Shown here piece by piece: positions 36,733 to 45,349 of a DNA stretch of 64,000 nucleotides (position 1 is the stretch's first letter; each line of letters opens with the position of its first letter). Source of the stretch: Pseudobdellovibrionaceae bacterium (GTDB lineage Bacteria > Bdellovibrionota > Bdellovibrionia > Bdellovibrionales > JAMPXM01); contig JAJTYM010000016.1 in the NCBI GenBank assembly GCA_021463345.1, forward strand, positions 1 to 64,000, written 5' to 3'. Position numbers and translations under genes: made by a program. The notes under the pieces are model-generated. The model saw only the letters and a list, made by a program, of their open reading frames with translations, had not been told where the DNA came from and made no database searches.

Positions 36733-37014
36733 GTGGCGTCGAGAACGAAGATCAAAGGGTTGAGCGCGTTCCTGCGCGAAACACGGATCGAAAAGAGCAT
36801 TACGCAGCTGCAGGCCTCGCGCGCGCTCGGTCACTCGAGCCCTCAATACATCTCCAATTTCGAGCGAGGCCTCTGCGAGCCTTCGCTCGAAACAGCGATG
36901 AAGCTCTGCGAACTTTACGGCATCCCCCGTCGCCAGCTCTACGACATCATGGTGGAGATGTACCAGATCGAGCTCGAAGCGAAGATCTTCAAAAAGCCCG
37001 GTCGCCGCTCCTGA
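36733..37014 (+). CDS. XRE-family HTH transcriptional regulator (93 aa)
   Basis: A single helix-turn-helix domain, about residues 8-65: LSAFLRETRIEKSITQLQAS, then SSPQYISNFERGLCEPSLE, typical of Cro/C1/XRE. No sensor domain. The C-terminal helix LYDIMVEMYQIELEAKIF may mediate dimerisation. The start is GTG at 36733 with AGGAGG about 7 bases upstream. Its small partner is just upstream. The target operator cannot be read from here. Confidence 0.9.
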   Translation: MASRTKIKGLSAFLRETRIEKSITQLQASRALGHSSPQYISNFERGLCEPSLETAMKLCELYGIPRRQLYDIMVEMYQIELEAKIFKKPGRRS

Positions 37015-37109
37015 ACGGGTCGGTCGCCACGGCTCGAGAGGGCCTTGGGAGACGGCTCCTTCGAACCGCTCTCTTTCGACCCGTTCTTTGAGGCGGCTGC
37101 CCCGGCGAA

Positions 37110-38210
37110 TCAATTCATCATGTCATCGGAGACGGAGGCGCTGCCGGCGCTCGTCGGCTGGCTTTGGCCGGCGGGGGGCGGCGGAGCGTCTTTTTTGAGG
37201 GCCTTCTCCGACTGGAGCGCGACGGTGCCGGAGATGTCCTGGAGTTTGTCGAACTCTTCGAACTGCTTGGCGTAGAGCTTCTGGTTCTTGAGCTCGACCG
37301 TGAGCACGGGCACCTTGCGATCGACCCACATGTAGCGACCCAGGCTGCCCGGGAAATTGCCGAGAGAGACCCACGGCAGCGGGTTGAATTTCGGCATCGC
37401 CACTTTCGGCCCGTCGAAATCGAGCACGCCGAGGGGCGTATGGATCGAGATGACGAAGTCGGGCTTGAACCCCTCGATGTGGGCGATCGCGCACTGGGTT
37501 TCCGGCTCGCTGCCGGCGGACTTGCCGGGGAAGCGGCGCTCGGCCGAACCCGCTTTCGACTTCCAATACTTCAGCGCGAGATCGTCCCAGTCCTGGCTCG
37601 GGAAGTTGCGGTTCACGTCGACGCCGTTGGCGTTGGTGCGCGTTCGCGCCCTCCAGCCATCGGGGTTGACGACCGGGATCACCCGCCAGGCGTTGCGCGG
37701 CTGGATCTCCTGCAGGCGCTGCAGCCATGAAAGCGCGACCGACCCCGAATGGAGCTCGTCTCCGTGGATCAGGGAGAGAACGAGGATTTTCTGCGATCGC
37801 TTCGCCGCCGGATCGCCCGCGCGGTCGAAGTGATAGATCGGCTCCCCGTTGACGCTCCGGCATCCGTCGAGTCGGGCGGCTTTGGCGCAGATCTCAGGGA
37901 TGCCTTTGGTGCGCTCGGAGAACGGCATGGCTTTGAGGTCTTTTTCGCATTTCGCGGCGATCTCTCCGGCCGTCTCCCCGGCATTCGAAGGCGACGCCTG
38001 TGTGGGCGGCGCTGAGTTCGTTTCGGAGTTCGTTTGGGAGGCGGCGACTTCGCCCTGGAGCGGCGAGCGGCGAGCGGGGCCGTCCGCCCCGCCCTCGGGA
38101 GCCTCATGCGTTTCCGGGGCCTGCTTGGGGACGGCGAAATGGGCGTGCGCCGTCGCGGCGACCGCGAACGCGGCGAGGAAAATGATCTCTGTTCGGAAAC
38201 TACGTCGCAT
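37110..38210 (-). CDS. exported M14-family zinc carboxypeptidase
   Basis: The signal peptide (TEIIFLAAFAVAATAHAHF) is followed by a Pro/Thr/Ala-rich spacer to about residue 100. The zinc site is LIHGDELHSGSVALSW (HxxE) plus the third His in FVISIHTPLG. VNPDGWRARTRTNANGVDVN is the usual substrate-binding text, and VPVLTVELKN holds the catalytic Glu. Related enzymes trim peptidoglycan peptides or other short peptides. I chose the ATG at 38210, with AGGGAC about 10 bases upstream; another ATG lies 9 codons earlier. It converges on the XRE gene. Confidence 0.88.
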   Translation of the reverse strand: MRRSFRTEIIFLAAFAVAATAHAHFAVPKQAPETHEAPEGGADGPARRSPLQGEVAASQTNSETNSAPPTQASPSNAGETAGEIAAKCEKDLKAMPFSERTKGIPEICAKAARLDGCRSVNGEPIYHFDRAGDPAAKRSQKILVLSLIHGDELHSGSVALSWLQRLQEIQPRNAWRVIPVVNPDGWRARTRTNANGVDVNRNFPSQDWDDLALKYWKSKAGSAERRFPGKSAGSEPETQCAIAHIEGFKPDFVISIHTPLGVLDFDGPKVAMPKFNPLPWVSLGNFPGSLGRYMWVDRKVPVLTVELKNQKLYAKQFEEFDKLQDISGTVALQSEKALKKDAPPPPAGQSQPTSAGSASVSDDMMN

Positions 38211-38466
38211 TTGGCCGGTCCCTATAAAGGCATCCATTAGAGTAGAACGCGATTCAAAGGGAGATGACAAGCGCGATTTGGCGCGTTCGTTGCCGTCGAG
38301 ATTCGCGGGCCGGTGAGTCTTGACGCGGCAATCCTGGCGTTTCAAAGCGGTCCGAGAGCTCCTTCGCGAGCGCGCATGATCGCTGGGACGCGCAGAGAGA
38401 TAAAAATAACGATGCCGTGGCGCGCCCGTATTGAGCCCGATCAGAAGCGAACCGATGAGGGGGAGG

Positions 38467-39429
38467 ATGAGCGAATTATTGTTGAGAGACCAGCCGGTGA
38501 CGGCCAAAGAGCAGCTGCAGAAATGGGTCCGTGAGCGCCGCCTCTTCGCCTTGGTCGATCCGTTTTTCGAGTTGCCGCAGCCGTCCGAGATGCGCCGGTT
38601 GGAGACCAAGGACACCGATCCGCTCCTTTACGAGGTCATCGCTTGGGACAAAGTCACTTATGAACCGCCGTACCTGACCCCGGTGAGCCTCGAGACCCTC
38701 GACTGGCTCCTGCACACTCTTTCGACCGAGCGTTGGGGCGTGTTCGTCGTGAGCTCGGTCCGGTTGCCCGAGCTGGCGGCGCATTTCCAGAAGTTCGTGA
38801 TCGCCAAGGGGCCCGACGGGAACCCTTATTTTCTCCGCTTCCATGACGCGAGCGTGCTCGAGGTCCTGCTGCACACATGGACCCATCAGGAGCGGCGGAC
38901 CTTTTTCGGCCCGGCCGACGGCTTCTGCCTGCCGAACCTGGACACGATGGATTGCCATATCTGGATGAATCCCCAGGGCGGGCGGGCGGCGCGCGAACTG
39001 CCGCGTCCGGAGGATTGCCTGCTCACGCTGCGCGAGGCGCAGCTCGCGTCGTGCGCCGACGCCATCGACCGGGACCTCGTGAAGATCATCTACTGGCATC
39101 TGCGCAATTACCACGCGCGCTCGGTGCAGCACCTGCAGAAACAGGTGCTCGAGAAGCGCATCTTCTTCGCGATCATGCGCGCCCGCCGGTACCAACTGAC
39201 GTCGGTTTCCGATCTGGCCGGCTTCACGGCGCTGATGTTCGAGCTCGCCCCGAATTTCGACGAACACCCGAGCTTCCGCCGCGTGCTCAGCGATCCCGTG
39301 CTGCCGCCCGAGGCCAAGATGAAGCGTTTGAGCCAAGTGATCACGGATCGCGAATGGGATGAGGCGCTGCGCATGTACGACCGCGCCTTCTGGATCTCGG
39401 CGCTCAAGAAAACGGGGACAGGCGGTTGA
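38467..39429 (+). CDS. DUF4123-domain protein, type VI secretion adaptor-like, orphan
   Basis: An N-terminal DUF4123 domain at about 20-160: LFALVDPFFELP, then STERWGVFVVSSVRLPELAAHFQKF, then FLRFHDASVLEVLLH and a final GPADGFCLP. These match the pattern of adaptors (Tap/TEC) that load effectors onto VgrG spikes. The C-terminal half is helical and charged without a motif I know. There is no VgrG, PAAR, Hcp or effector gene near it in this window. The start at 38467 has GGGGGAGG just before it. It may act alone in another role. Confidence 0.82.
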   Translation: MSELLLRDQPVTAKEQLQKWVRERRLFALVDPFFELPQPSEMRRLETKDTDPLLYEVIAWDKVTYEPPYLTPVSLETLDWLLHTLSTERWGVFVVSSVRLPELAAHFQKFVIAKGPDGNPYFLRFHDASVLEVLLHTWTHQERRTFFGPADGFCLPNLDTMDCHIWMNPQGGRAARELPRPEDCLLTLREAQLASCADAIDRDLVKIIYWHLRNYHARSVQHLQKQVLEKRIFFAIMRARRYQLTSVSDLAGFTALMFELAPNFDEHPSFRRVLSDPVLPPEAKMKRLSQVITDREWDEALRMYDRAFWISALKKTGTGG

Positions 39430-39798
39430 TCGCGCGGGGCGTGGCCGCGGGTTCCCGGGCGAAAGGCGGGAGCCGGTGCGTTTCGCGCACCGGCCAGCTG
39501 GGAAAATCTAGGGCGGAGATTTTTCTCCGACAGAACGCCGGAGAAGAGCGCTCAGATTAGGCCCGGGATCCAGCGGAATGGTTTCATCCCGGCGAAGAAT
39601 TTGTTTAGAGAGAGTCACAGTGCCGCTGAATTCAGCAGCGGCCGCGAGCGCGGCGGCCGTCCCGTTGTGGGGCGCGGACCTCAAAATCATGTTTAGTTCC
39701 ACGGGCGGCTTCAGATCGCCCTTTCCGACCCCGATACGATTGGGGCGGGGTCGACGCCGAATCGACGATGGGGCGGCTCTTGGCGGGCGGAGGAACGG
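39430..39798. other. gene-poor region between DUF4123 and HD-GYP genes
   Basis: About 370 bases with no supported gene. It contains a 9-bp stem hairpin at 39472-39494, a short CGGAGA/TCTCCG hairpin at 39514-39529, and a perfect 12-base palindrome GCTGAATTCAGC at 39625-39636. A 64-codon minus frame (39508-39702) looks weakly coding at best. Promoters for the HD-GYP gene must lie here. Confidence 0.4.
39472..39494 (+). terminator. GC-rich hairpin downstream of the DUF4123 gene
   Basis: GCCGGTGCG (39472-39480) pairs with CGCACCGGC (39486-39494) across TTTCG, 42 bases past the stop codon. No T-run follows, so termination is possible rather than certain. Confidence 0.45.
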
Positions 39799-40446
39799 AT
39801 GGCCTGGGACGATATTCCGGATTGGGCGTTTGACGTCTCAAAAGAGATCATGCAAGCGGTCAACGTGAAAGACCCGGAAACCTTCTTCCATTGCATTCGC
39901 GTCAGCCGCGACGCCCGCCTCCTTTCCGAGGCGGCGGGGCTGAACGAATACGAGTCCAGAGTGGTCGAGTTCGCGGGCTTGTTCCATGACGCCGGCAAAA
40001 TCGCGGTGCCTGACGAGATCCTGTTCAAACCCGCCAAACTCACCGACGCCGAATTCAAGGTCATGCAATCGCACCCCGTGAAGAGCGCCCAACTGCTCGA
40101 ACCGCTCAAGCAGATCGGGTTCTTCGGCGCGCTTCTGCCAGGCGTGCTCCACCACCACGAGCGGGTGGACGGCAAAGGGTATCCGTACGGCCTCGAAGGC
40201 GACGGGATCCCGCTCGCCGCCCGCATCATCCTCATCGTCGACACGTTCGACGCCATGACGGCCACGCGCGCTTACCGCAAAGGCCTCGCTCCGGAGATCG
40301 CTTTCAAAGAGCTCCAGGACTTCGCCGGCCGGCAATTCGACCCGCACCTGGTGAGGATTTTCCTGCGGGCGAAACCCCTTTGGAGCGATCGCGAGCGGGA
40401 CGTCGCCGAAGAAATGCGGACGACGGTCTTCAAGCAAGCCGCGTGA
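39799..40446 (+). CDS. HD-GYP domain c-di-GMP phosphodiesterase (215 aa)
   Basis: Metal ligands are seen in AGLFHDAGKIAVPDEIL (HD) and in LHHHERVDGKGYPYGL, the GYP motif. VDTFDAMTATRAYR and FDPHLVRIFL complete the domain. Known members hydrolyse cyclic di-GMP, lowering biofilm and raising motility. There is no receiver or other sensor domain, only the HD-GYP unit. GGAGG lies 5 bases before the ATG at 39799. It may set the level of the signal that controls the pilus, but no link is visible. Confidence 0.93.
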   Translation: MAWDDIPDWAFDVSKEIMQAVNVKDPETFFHCIRVSRDARLLSEAAGLNEYESRVVEFAGLFHDAGKIAVPDEILFKPAKLTDAEFKVMQSHPVKSAQLLEPLKQIGFFGALLPGVLHHHERVDGKGYPYGLEGDGIPLAARIILIVDTFDAMTATRAYRKGLAPEIAFKELQDFAGRQFDPHLVRIFLRAKPLWSDRERDVAEEMRTTVFKQAA

Positions 40447-40577
40447 ACGGAGCGGCGGTCCGCCCCGGATGCGAGCGTTCTCGTAACATAATCGTTTCCC
40501 CGGTGCCTCGTTCGTCGCGGTGAAGCAAGGGCACGGGGCGTTGTTCATATCCAGCGACGCAAGGCCGATGAGAGCGT

Positions 40578-41447
40578 ATGCCTTGCGATCAGTCGGTGAG
40601 GGCCATGCGGGAACCCCCTTTTTCTCCGAGCGCGGGATCCGTCGATCCCCAGAGCCACCAAGTAGTGGAAGGGTTGCGCGTGCGGCTCGCGCCGGCGCCG
40701 CCCATGCGGCGCCTGCTCGCGCTTTGCGCGGACATCGGGTTGGTCACGGTCGCCGTTTACGGCCTGGTCGTCGCGATGCTGATCCTCTTCGGCGCCTTGG
40801 GCATGGGCTTCGCCGGTTGGGGCAAGGGGGGAGCCGTCGCCGGGGCCGGGATGCTCGTCCTCGTCATCCTGTTCGTCCTGGCGTCGGCCGTGATTTATCA
40901 TATTTATTTCATTTATAATGAGTTCAGGACCGCGACCACGCCCGGCAAAAAACTCTTCGGCTTGAAGGTCGTCTCGGTCGACGGGGCCCGGTTGACGATG
41001 GGCCAGGTCGTGATCCGCGAACTCCTGCGTTCCTACGTCGACGTCCCCTTGGTCTTCCCGGCCCTCATCTCGGTGTTCTCGACAGCCAAGAAGCAGCGGG
41101 TCGGGGATCTCGCCGCCAACACGATGGTGGTTCATTCGCGCGATCGCGAGGACGCGCAGAAATTCATGTACGTGAAGCAGGAGGAGTACCACCTGCTCAT
41201 GGAGCACCTGAAGCCGGGTCCGGTCCCGCGGGACCTGCGCGAGGCCTATATGAGATTCGCTTACGGCGAATTCATCGTGCGGCGGGAGGCGGCGCCGATC
41301 CGGGACCTCGAGGACTGGGAGGCGCGCGTGAAAAAACTTTTGCCCGAAGCCGGCGGCCTGGGCTTGAATCAGCAGACCGTGCTCCGCTTTTTCGCCGAGT
41401 ATTGCTTCCAAGCGGCCAACGAAGAGACGGCGGCGCACAAAAGGTAG
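40578..41447 (+). CDS. RDD-family membrane protein (289 aa)
   Basis: Two or three membrane segments (LALCADIGLVTVAVYGLVVAM and VLVILFVLASAVIYHIYFI) precede the signature TPGKKLFGLKVVSVDGARLT. The cytoplasmic C-terminal 120 residues are charged and helical, longer than in most RDD proteins. RDD proteins are membrane proteins of uncertain role. The domain's usual R-D-D residues are partly changed (the first Arg-Asp pair reads LCAD). It is the first of three same-direction genes ending in the SpoIIM-like gene, a context typical of MoxR clusters. Confidence 0.85.
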   Translation: MPCDQSVRAMREPPFSPSAGSVDPQSHQVVEGLRVRLAPAPPMRRLLALCADIGLVTVAVYGLVVAMLILFGALGMGFAGWGKGGAVAGAGMLVLVILFVLASAVIYHIYFIYNEFRTATTPGKKLFGLKVVSVDGARLTMGQVVIRELLRSYVDVPLVFPALISVFSTAKKQRVGDLAANTMVVHSRDREDAQKFMYVKQEEYHLLMEHLKPGPVPRDLREAYMRFAYGEFIVRREAAPIRDLEDWEARVKKLLPEAGGLGLNQQTVLRFFAEYCFQAANEETAAHKR

Positions 41448-41476
41448 CGGTCGATCCAAACAGGGGGCTTGAGACC

Positions 41477-42016
41477 ATGTCCGATGACCCGCGTTCCAAT
41501 CCCTCGCGTCCCGTCACGGGCGCGGTTCCCGGTCCGGCTCGCCCGGGCGCCATGGATCTGAACATCGACGCTTCGGCTCAGGCCGCGGTCGAACCCGCCG
41601 GCTTTTGGGTCCGGCTCGTCGCCGCGATCGTCGATGGCGTCATCGTGCAGGTCGCGACGCTGCCGTTCGGCCTCCTGATCGGCGTCGCCCTGTCGATGGT
41701 CATGCCCGCCGCCGCCGCCAAAGCCGTCGGCCAGGTTCTCAACATCGCCGTCAACATGGCGGTCATTTTCTATTACTACGGCTGGTTTTACTCGAACAAA
41801 GGCGCGACCCCCGGAAAGCTTTTCTTCGGCCTCAAGGTGCTCGATGCGGACACCGGCGGCCACCTCGCGTACGGCAAGTCTTTCGTGCGGGAGACGGTGG
41901 GCAAGTTCGTCTCGAGCGTCCCCCTGCTCGGCGGGTTCATCATGGCGGGCTTGCGTTCGGACAAACGCGCGTTGCACGACCTGATCGCGCGCTCGCAGGT
42001 CATCAAAACGAAATGA
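41477..42016 (+). CDS. RDD-family membrane protein (179 aa)
   Basis: A Pro-rich cytoplasmic start (DDPRSNPSRPVTGAVPG) is followed by the RDD core: GFWVRLVAAIVDGVIVQVAT (with Arg and Asp), then segment KAVGQVLNIAVNMAVIFYYY, then KGATPGKLFFGLKVLDAD and LHDLIARSQVI. This is a complete short RDD protein, a paralogue of the gene just upstream. The start is ATG at 41477. Its stop overlaps the next start by 4 bases (ATGA), so translation is coupled. Confidence 0.92.
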   Translation: MSDDPRSNPSRPVTGAVPGPARPGAMDLNIDASAQAAVEPAGFWVRLVAAIVDGVIVQVATLPFGLLIGVALSMVMPAAAAKAVGQVLNIAVNMAVIFYYYGWFYSNKGATPGKLFFGLKVLDADTGGHLAYGKSFVRETVGKFVSSVPLLGGFIMAGLRSDKRALHDLIARSQVIKTK

Positions 42017-43044
42017 CGCCCCGGGATCGCCAACGCATCCAAGCCCTCGCGACCCGCCTGGCGCAGTGCTTGAGAGTTCTGAGGGAGCCGCGTCGCCCGG
42101 CGCCCGGGCCGTCGGGCGACCGGATCGACGCGGCTTTCGAGGTCATTCAGGATTACGAACTGCTCTCCCGGGACCTGTACCGGCTGCGCGCGGCTCGGGG
42201 GACGTCGTTCGGGCCCGCGGACCCGCTGATCGCCAGGACCGAGGAATTCATGGCCTCGCTCTCGACCGACCTCGTGCATCTCGCCCGCCCCGGGGACGCG
42301 CGCTCGGCGTACGCGATTTTCATCGAGAGATACAGGCGGATCTGGCGCGAGAACTTCCCGCTGTTCATCTTCACCGCTTCGACGTTCGCCGGAGCGCTCT
42401 TCGTCGGCTGGAACATCGGCCGCTTCCAGGAAAACTACGCGCCCCTGATCGTCGGGCAGCGGATGATGGAGCAGATCATCGACAACCGCCCGTGGTTCGA
42501 GCGCCTCGCAGCGGACCCGTTGGGCGGCGCCTTCGGGATCGCCAAGAACAACATCGAGATTTGCCTGAGCATGTTCGCCCTCGGTTCGATCGGCGGCCTC
42601 GGCGGCCTGGCGCTGCTGCTCTACAACGGGGTCGTGATCGGCGCTCTGATGGGGTATTGCGCCGCGCACGGCTTCGACGGCAGACTGGGCGAGTTCGTGT
42701 TGAGTCACGGATTCCTCGAACTCACCCTGATCGCCGCCAGCGCGTTCGCGAGTTTCCTGATCGGGCGCGCGTTCTACATGCGCCCGTTCGGCGATTTCCT
42801 CGAGCACGTTTCGCTCGGGGCCAAGGACGGTTTCACGGTCGCCGTCGGAGTCGCGCCGTGGCTCGCGTTGGCGGCCCTGTTCGAGGGGTTCGTCAGCCCG
42901 ACGCCGCTTTTCCCGATCGAGGCCAAACTCGCCGCGGGCCTCGCCGTCGCCGCCTTGTTTTGGCTCTGGACGCTGAATCCCTTCGCGGGGACGCGGGACG
43001 GCGAGTCCGGTCAAGCCCGAGTCGAGCGCCGAAGCAGGCGATAA
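42013..43044 (+). CDS. SpoIIM-family (stage II sporulation protein M-like) membrane protein
   Basis: A 343-aa protein with a cytoplasmic N-third and five to six membrane segments. The Stage II SpoIIM signature is seen in NIEICLSMFALGSIGGLGGLALLLYN-like text (I quote only IEICLSMFALGSIGG) followed by GYCAAHGFDG and VLSHGFLELTLIAASAFAS. In non-sporulating bacteria such genes always travel with RDD and MoxR/DUF58 genes. The start overlaps the RDD stop (ATGA). The 3' end overlaps the convergent DUF58 gene by 34 bases. Confidence 0.9.
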   Translation: MTPRDRQRIQALATRLAQCLRVLREPRRPAPGPSGDRIDAAFEVIQDYELLSRDLYRLRAARGTSFGPADPLIARTEEFMASLSTDLVHLARPGDARSAYAIFIERYRRIWRENFPLFIFTASTFAGALFVGWNIGRFQENYAPLIVGQRMMEQIIDNRPWFERLAADPLGGAFGIAKNNIEICLSMFALGSIGGLGGLALLLYNGVVIGALMGYCAAHGFDGRLGEFVLSHGFLELTLIAASAFASFLIGRAFYMRPFGDFLEHVSLGAKDGFTVAVGVAPWLALAALFEGFVSPTPLFPIEAKLAAGLAVAALFWLWTLNPFAGTRDGESGQARVERRSRR

Positions 43045-44402
43045 AGCCCGTCGACCGCGCTCATCCAGTTCTCGTGCGGGATCTGGAGAGCCGCGCCGCC
43101 GAGCCCGGTCAGGCGGGCGCGGAAGAGGCGGAACCGCTCGTCCGCCCAGTAATCGTACAAGAAGTCGGCGTACGCGTCGCGGAACGAGTCGAACGTCGCG
43201 CCGAGCTGCGAAGGCCGGAAGGCGAGGATTTTGTCGTCGAGCCTCATGCCCTTCTCGGCGAGCGAGAGCGCCACGACGACGTGCTCGCGGCAGAGCGGGC
43301 CCAGGGACTCGAGCAGGGAGTCCTGCACGGACGGGCGGGAGAGGTCGGCCAGCACGAGGACGATCGCCCGCTGTCCCGAGACGCGGGGGACCGTTTCGTT
43401 GATCAGGTGGAAGTCGCTTTCCGCCTCGCGCGGCGCGAACGTCGCCGAACCCTTGAGCATCGCTTCGAACGGGGCGAGGGTCCGGCTCCTGGGGACGAGC
43501 GCGTGGAGCTCGTCCGAGAAAGCGAAGAAGCTCACGCGGTCGCGGCTGTGGACGGCGTTGCGGGCCAGGAGCAGGCCGGCGCTCAGGTAATAATCGTGTT
43601 TCGAGCTGCCGCCCACCCGGCCCATCATCGAGCGCCCGAGGTCGAGCGCGATGACCAGATGGTGTTGGAAGCTGGACTCGAAAACACGGGTCATCAACCG
43701 CCCCGTGCGGGCGCTTTTTTTGTGATCCAAGTGCCGGACCGGGTCCGGGTACTGGTACGCGCGGGTCGTGAGGTATTGGTCGGCCGCGCGCGCGCGGGCC
43801 CGGATGCGCGCGCCTTCGAAGAGAAGGCGTTGGGTCGCGATCATTTCCGAAAACGCCCGTTCCGGCATTTTCCGCGACTCGGGCGCCACGCGGAAGCCGA
43901 TCGGCTCGGTTTTGAGCGTCAACGGGCGGAACCAGAGCCCGAGTTTGGAATAGGTCCCGACTTCGAGGCGATCGACCACATGGTAGCCGAGGCGTTCGAC
44001 TTCGCAGGTGAGCTCGAGGACGATCCTTTCCTCGCTCAGCCGTGCGGCGCCCACGCGCGTCCTCGGCGCGGCGAACGCGAGCAGCGGGGTTTCCGGCGCG
44101 AAAACGTCCAGGCGGGAAAGGGCCGAAGCGCCCCGGTCCCGCGGGCGGATTTCGATGCCCATCCGGGTCGGCCGCCCGAGGGAGGGGTCGCGCGGGAACG
44201 AGAGTTTGGCCTCGAAGCTCGCCGACGTCGTGAGCGAGAGGCGGTCGAAGGCGGCGAGCGCGAGCGCGCCGGCGAGGGCGGCGGCGTACAGGGGGAGGGC
44301 CAGCGGCAGGGCCATGGCCATCGTGCCGAAGAGGGCCGCCGCGCCGAAGAGCGCGAAAAACCTGTCGGTGAGGTAGCTCCGCGGCGGCGTTCGGTCTCCC
44401 AT
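43011..44402 (-). CDS. DUF58-domain protein (VWA-like)
   Basis: DUF58 core: YQYPDPVRHLDHKKSARTGR, then VIALDLGRSMMGRVG (a MIDAS-like DxGxS stretch) and VSFFAFSDELHALVPRSR. Two N-terminal membrane segments (FFALFGAAALFGTMAMALPL and LALPLYAAALAGALALAAF) anchor it. Known partners are MoxR ATPases, whose role is to assemble or insert metal in VWA proteins. Its start shares one base with the MoxR stop (TGATG), so the two are coupled. Its end overlaps the convergent SpoIIM-like gene. Confidence 0.9.
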   Translation of the reverse strand: MGDRTPPRSYLTDRFFALFGAAALFGTMAMALPLALPLYAAALAGALALAAFDRLSLTTSASFEAKLSFPRDPSLGRPTRMGIEIRPRDRGASALSRLDVFAPETPLLAFAAPRTRVGAARLSEERIVLELTCEVERLGYHVVDRLEVGTYSKLGLWFRPLTLKTEPIGFRVAPESRKMPERAFSEMIATQRLLFEGARIRARARAADQYLTTRAYQYPDPVRHLDHKKSARTGRLMTRVFESSFQHHLVIALDLGRSMMGRVGGSSKHDYYLSAGLLLARNAVHSRDRVSFFAFSDELHALVPRSRTLAPFEAMLKGSATFAPREAESDFHLINETVPRVSGQRAIVLVLADLSRPSVQDSLLESLGPLCREHVVVALSLAEKGMRLDDKILAFRPSQLGATFDSFRDAYADFLYDYWADERFRLFRARLTGLGGAALQIPHENWMSAVDGLYRLLRRSTRA

Positions 44403-45349
44403 CAGGCCGGGAACTCCACGCGCTCGAGGATGTCCCGGAGGATCGATTCGTCCGTCTCGTTGTCGATCTGCGCTTCAGGTGTGAGCTTGATGCGGTGGCG
44501 CAGGACGGGGACCGAGAGGTGTTTGATGTCGTCGGGGACCACGAAATCGCGGCCACGGATGAGGGCCAGCGCCCGCGAGCAGCGTGCCAGGGCCAGGCCG
44601 CCGCGAACGGAGGCGCCGTCCGCGAGGAGCGGGTGCCGGCGCGTCTCCTGCAGGATCGACGAAGTGAAGCGCACGAGGCTGTCGTCGAATCGCACGGCGG
44701 CGATTTCGGCGTCCGCGCGCGCCCGGTCGAAGTCGACGGGCGCGATGCTCTCGAACGGCGGGGGGAGGGCGCCGTCGAGCGTGTTGCGGATGATGCTCAT
44801 GTCGGTCTCGAGATCGGAATGCTTCAGCCGCAGCTTGAAAAGGAAACGATCGGTCTGCGCCTCGGGGAGGGGAAACGTGCCTTCGTAGTCCTGAGGGTTC
44901 TGCGTCGCCACGACGAAAAAATCGGGACTGAGGGCGAACCACTGGCCTTCGGTGGTCACTTGCCGCTCTTCCATGGCCTCGAGCAAGGCCGACTGCGTGC
45001 GCGGCGGCGTGCGGTTGATCTCGTCGGCGAGGACGAAGTCCGTGAACAAGGGGCCCGGGACGAATTGGAATTCCTGCGTCGCCTGGTTGTAGATGTGCGA
45101 ACCGATGACGTCGCTGGGCAACATGTCGCTCGTGAACTGGATGCGCTTGAACCCGCGGGTGAGCAGCCGCGCGAGGATTTTCGCCGTCATTGTTTTGCCC
45201 GTCCCCGGCGGGCCCTCGAGCAGCGCGTGCCCGCGGACGAGGAACGCGATGAACAGCAGATCGACCAATTCCGTCCCGCCCAGGACGTAGCGCTCGGCGG
45301 ACAGGCGGTGGATTTCGGCGCGCAGGTTTTTGACGTACGATTCGCTCAC
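44402..45349 (-). CDS. MoxR-family AAA+ ATPase
   Basis: Hexameric chaperone-like ATPase. Walker A is GPPGTGKT (46-53), Walker B FVLADEIN (105-112), sensor 1 VVATQNP (about 146-152), and the late RHRIKLTPEA is typical of MoxR. The start is GTG at 45349, with GGAGGAA about 8 bases upstream. It overlaps the upstream gene by 4 bases and its stop is coupled to DUF58. The likely role is maturation of VWA-type proteins, which fits the VWA lipoprotein elsewhere in this window but is not proven. Confidence 0.96.
   Translation of the reverse strand: MSESYVKNLRAEIHRLSAERYVLGGTELVDLLFIAFLVRGHALLEGPPGTGKTMTAKILARLLTRGFKRIQFTSDMLPSDVIGSHIYNQATQEFQFVPGPLFTDFVLADEINRTPPRTQSALLEAMEERQVTTEGQWFALSPDFFVVATQNPQDYEGTFPLPEAQTDRFLFKLRLKHSDLETDMSIIRNTLDGALPPPFESIAPVDFDRARADAEIAAVRFDDSLVRFTSSILQETRRHPLLADGASVRGGLALARCSRALALIRGRDFVVPDDIKHLSVPVLRHRIKLTPEAQIDNETDESILRDILERVEFPA

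Noticed and set aside
39508-39702. A 64-codon minus frame with a faint HPr-like stretch (HNGTAAALAAAAEFSG)
   Set aside because: The active-site HARP-like pattern is not intact, it is shorter than HPr and lacks a ribosome site. Resemblance is too weak to claim.
41788-44888. Long open frames (over 900 codons) on both strands across the RDD/SpoIIM/DUF58 region
   Set aside because: They are antisense or out-of-frame shadows of recognised genes in GC-rich DNA; their proteins are Arg/Pro/Gly-rich without domains.
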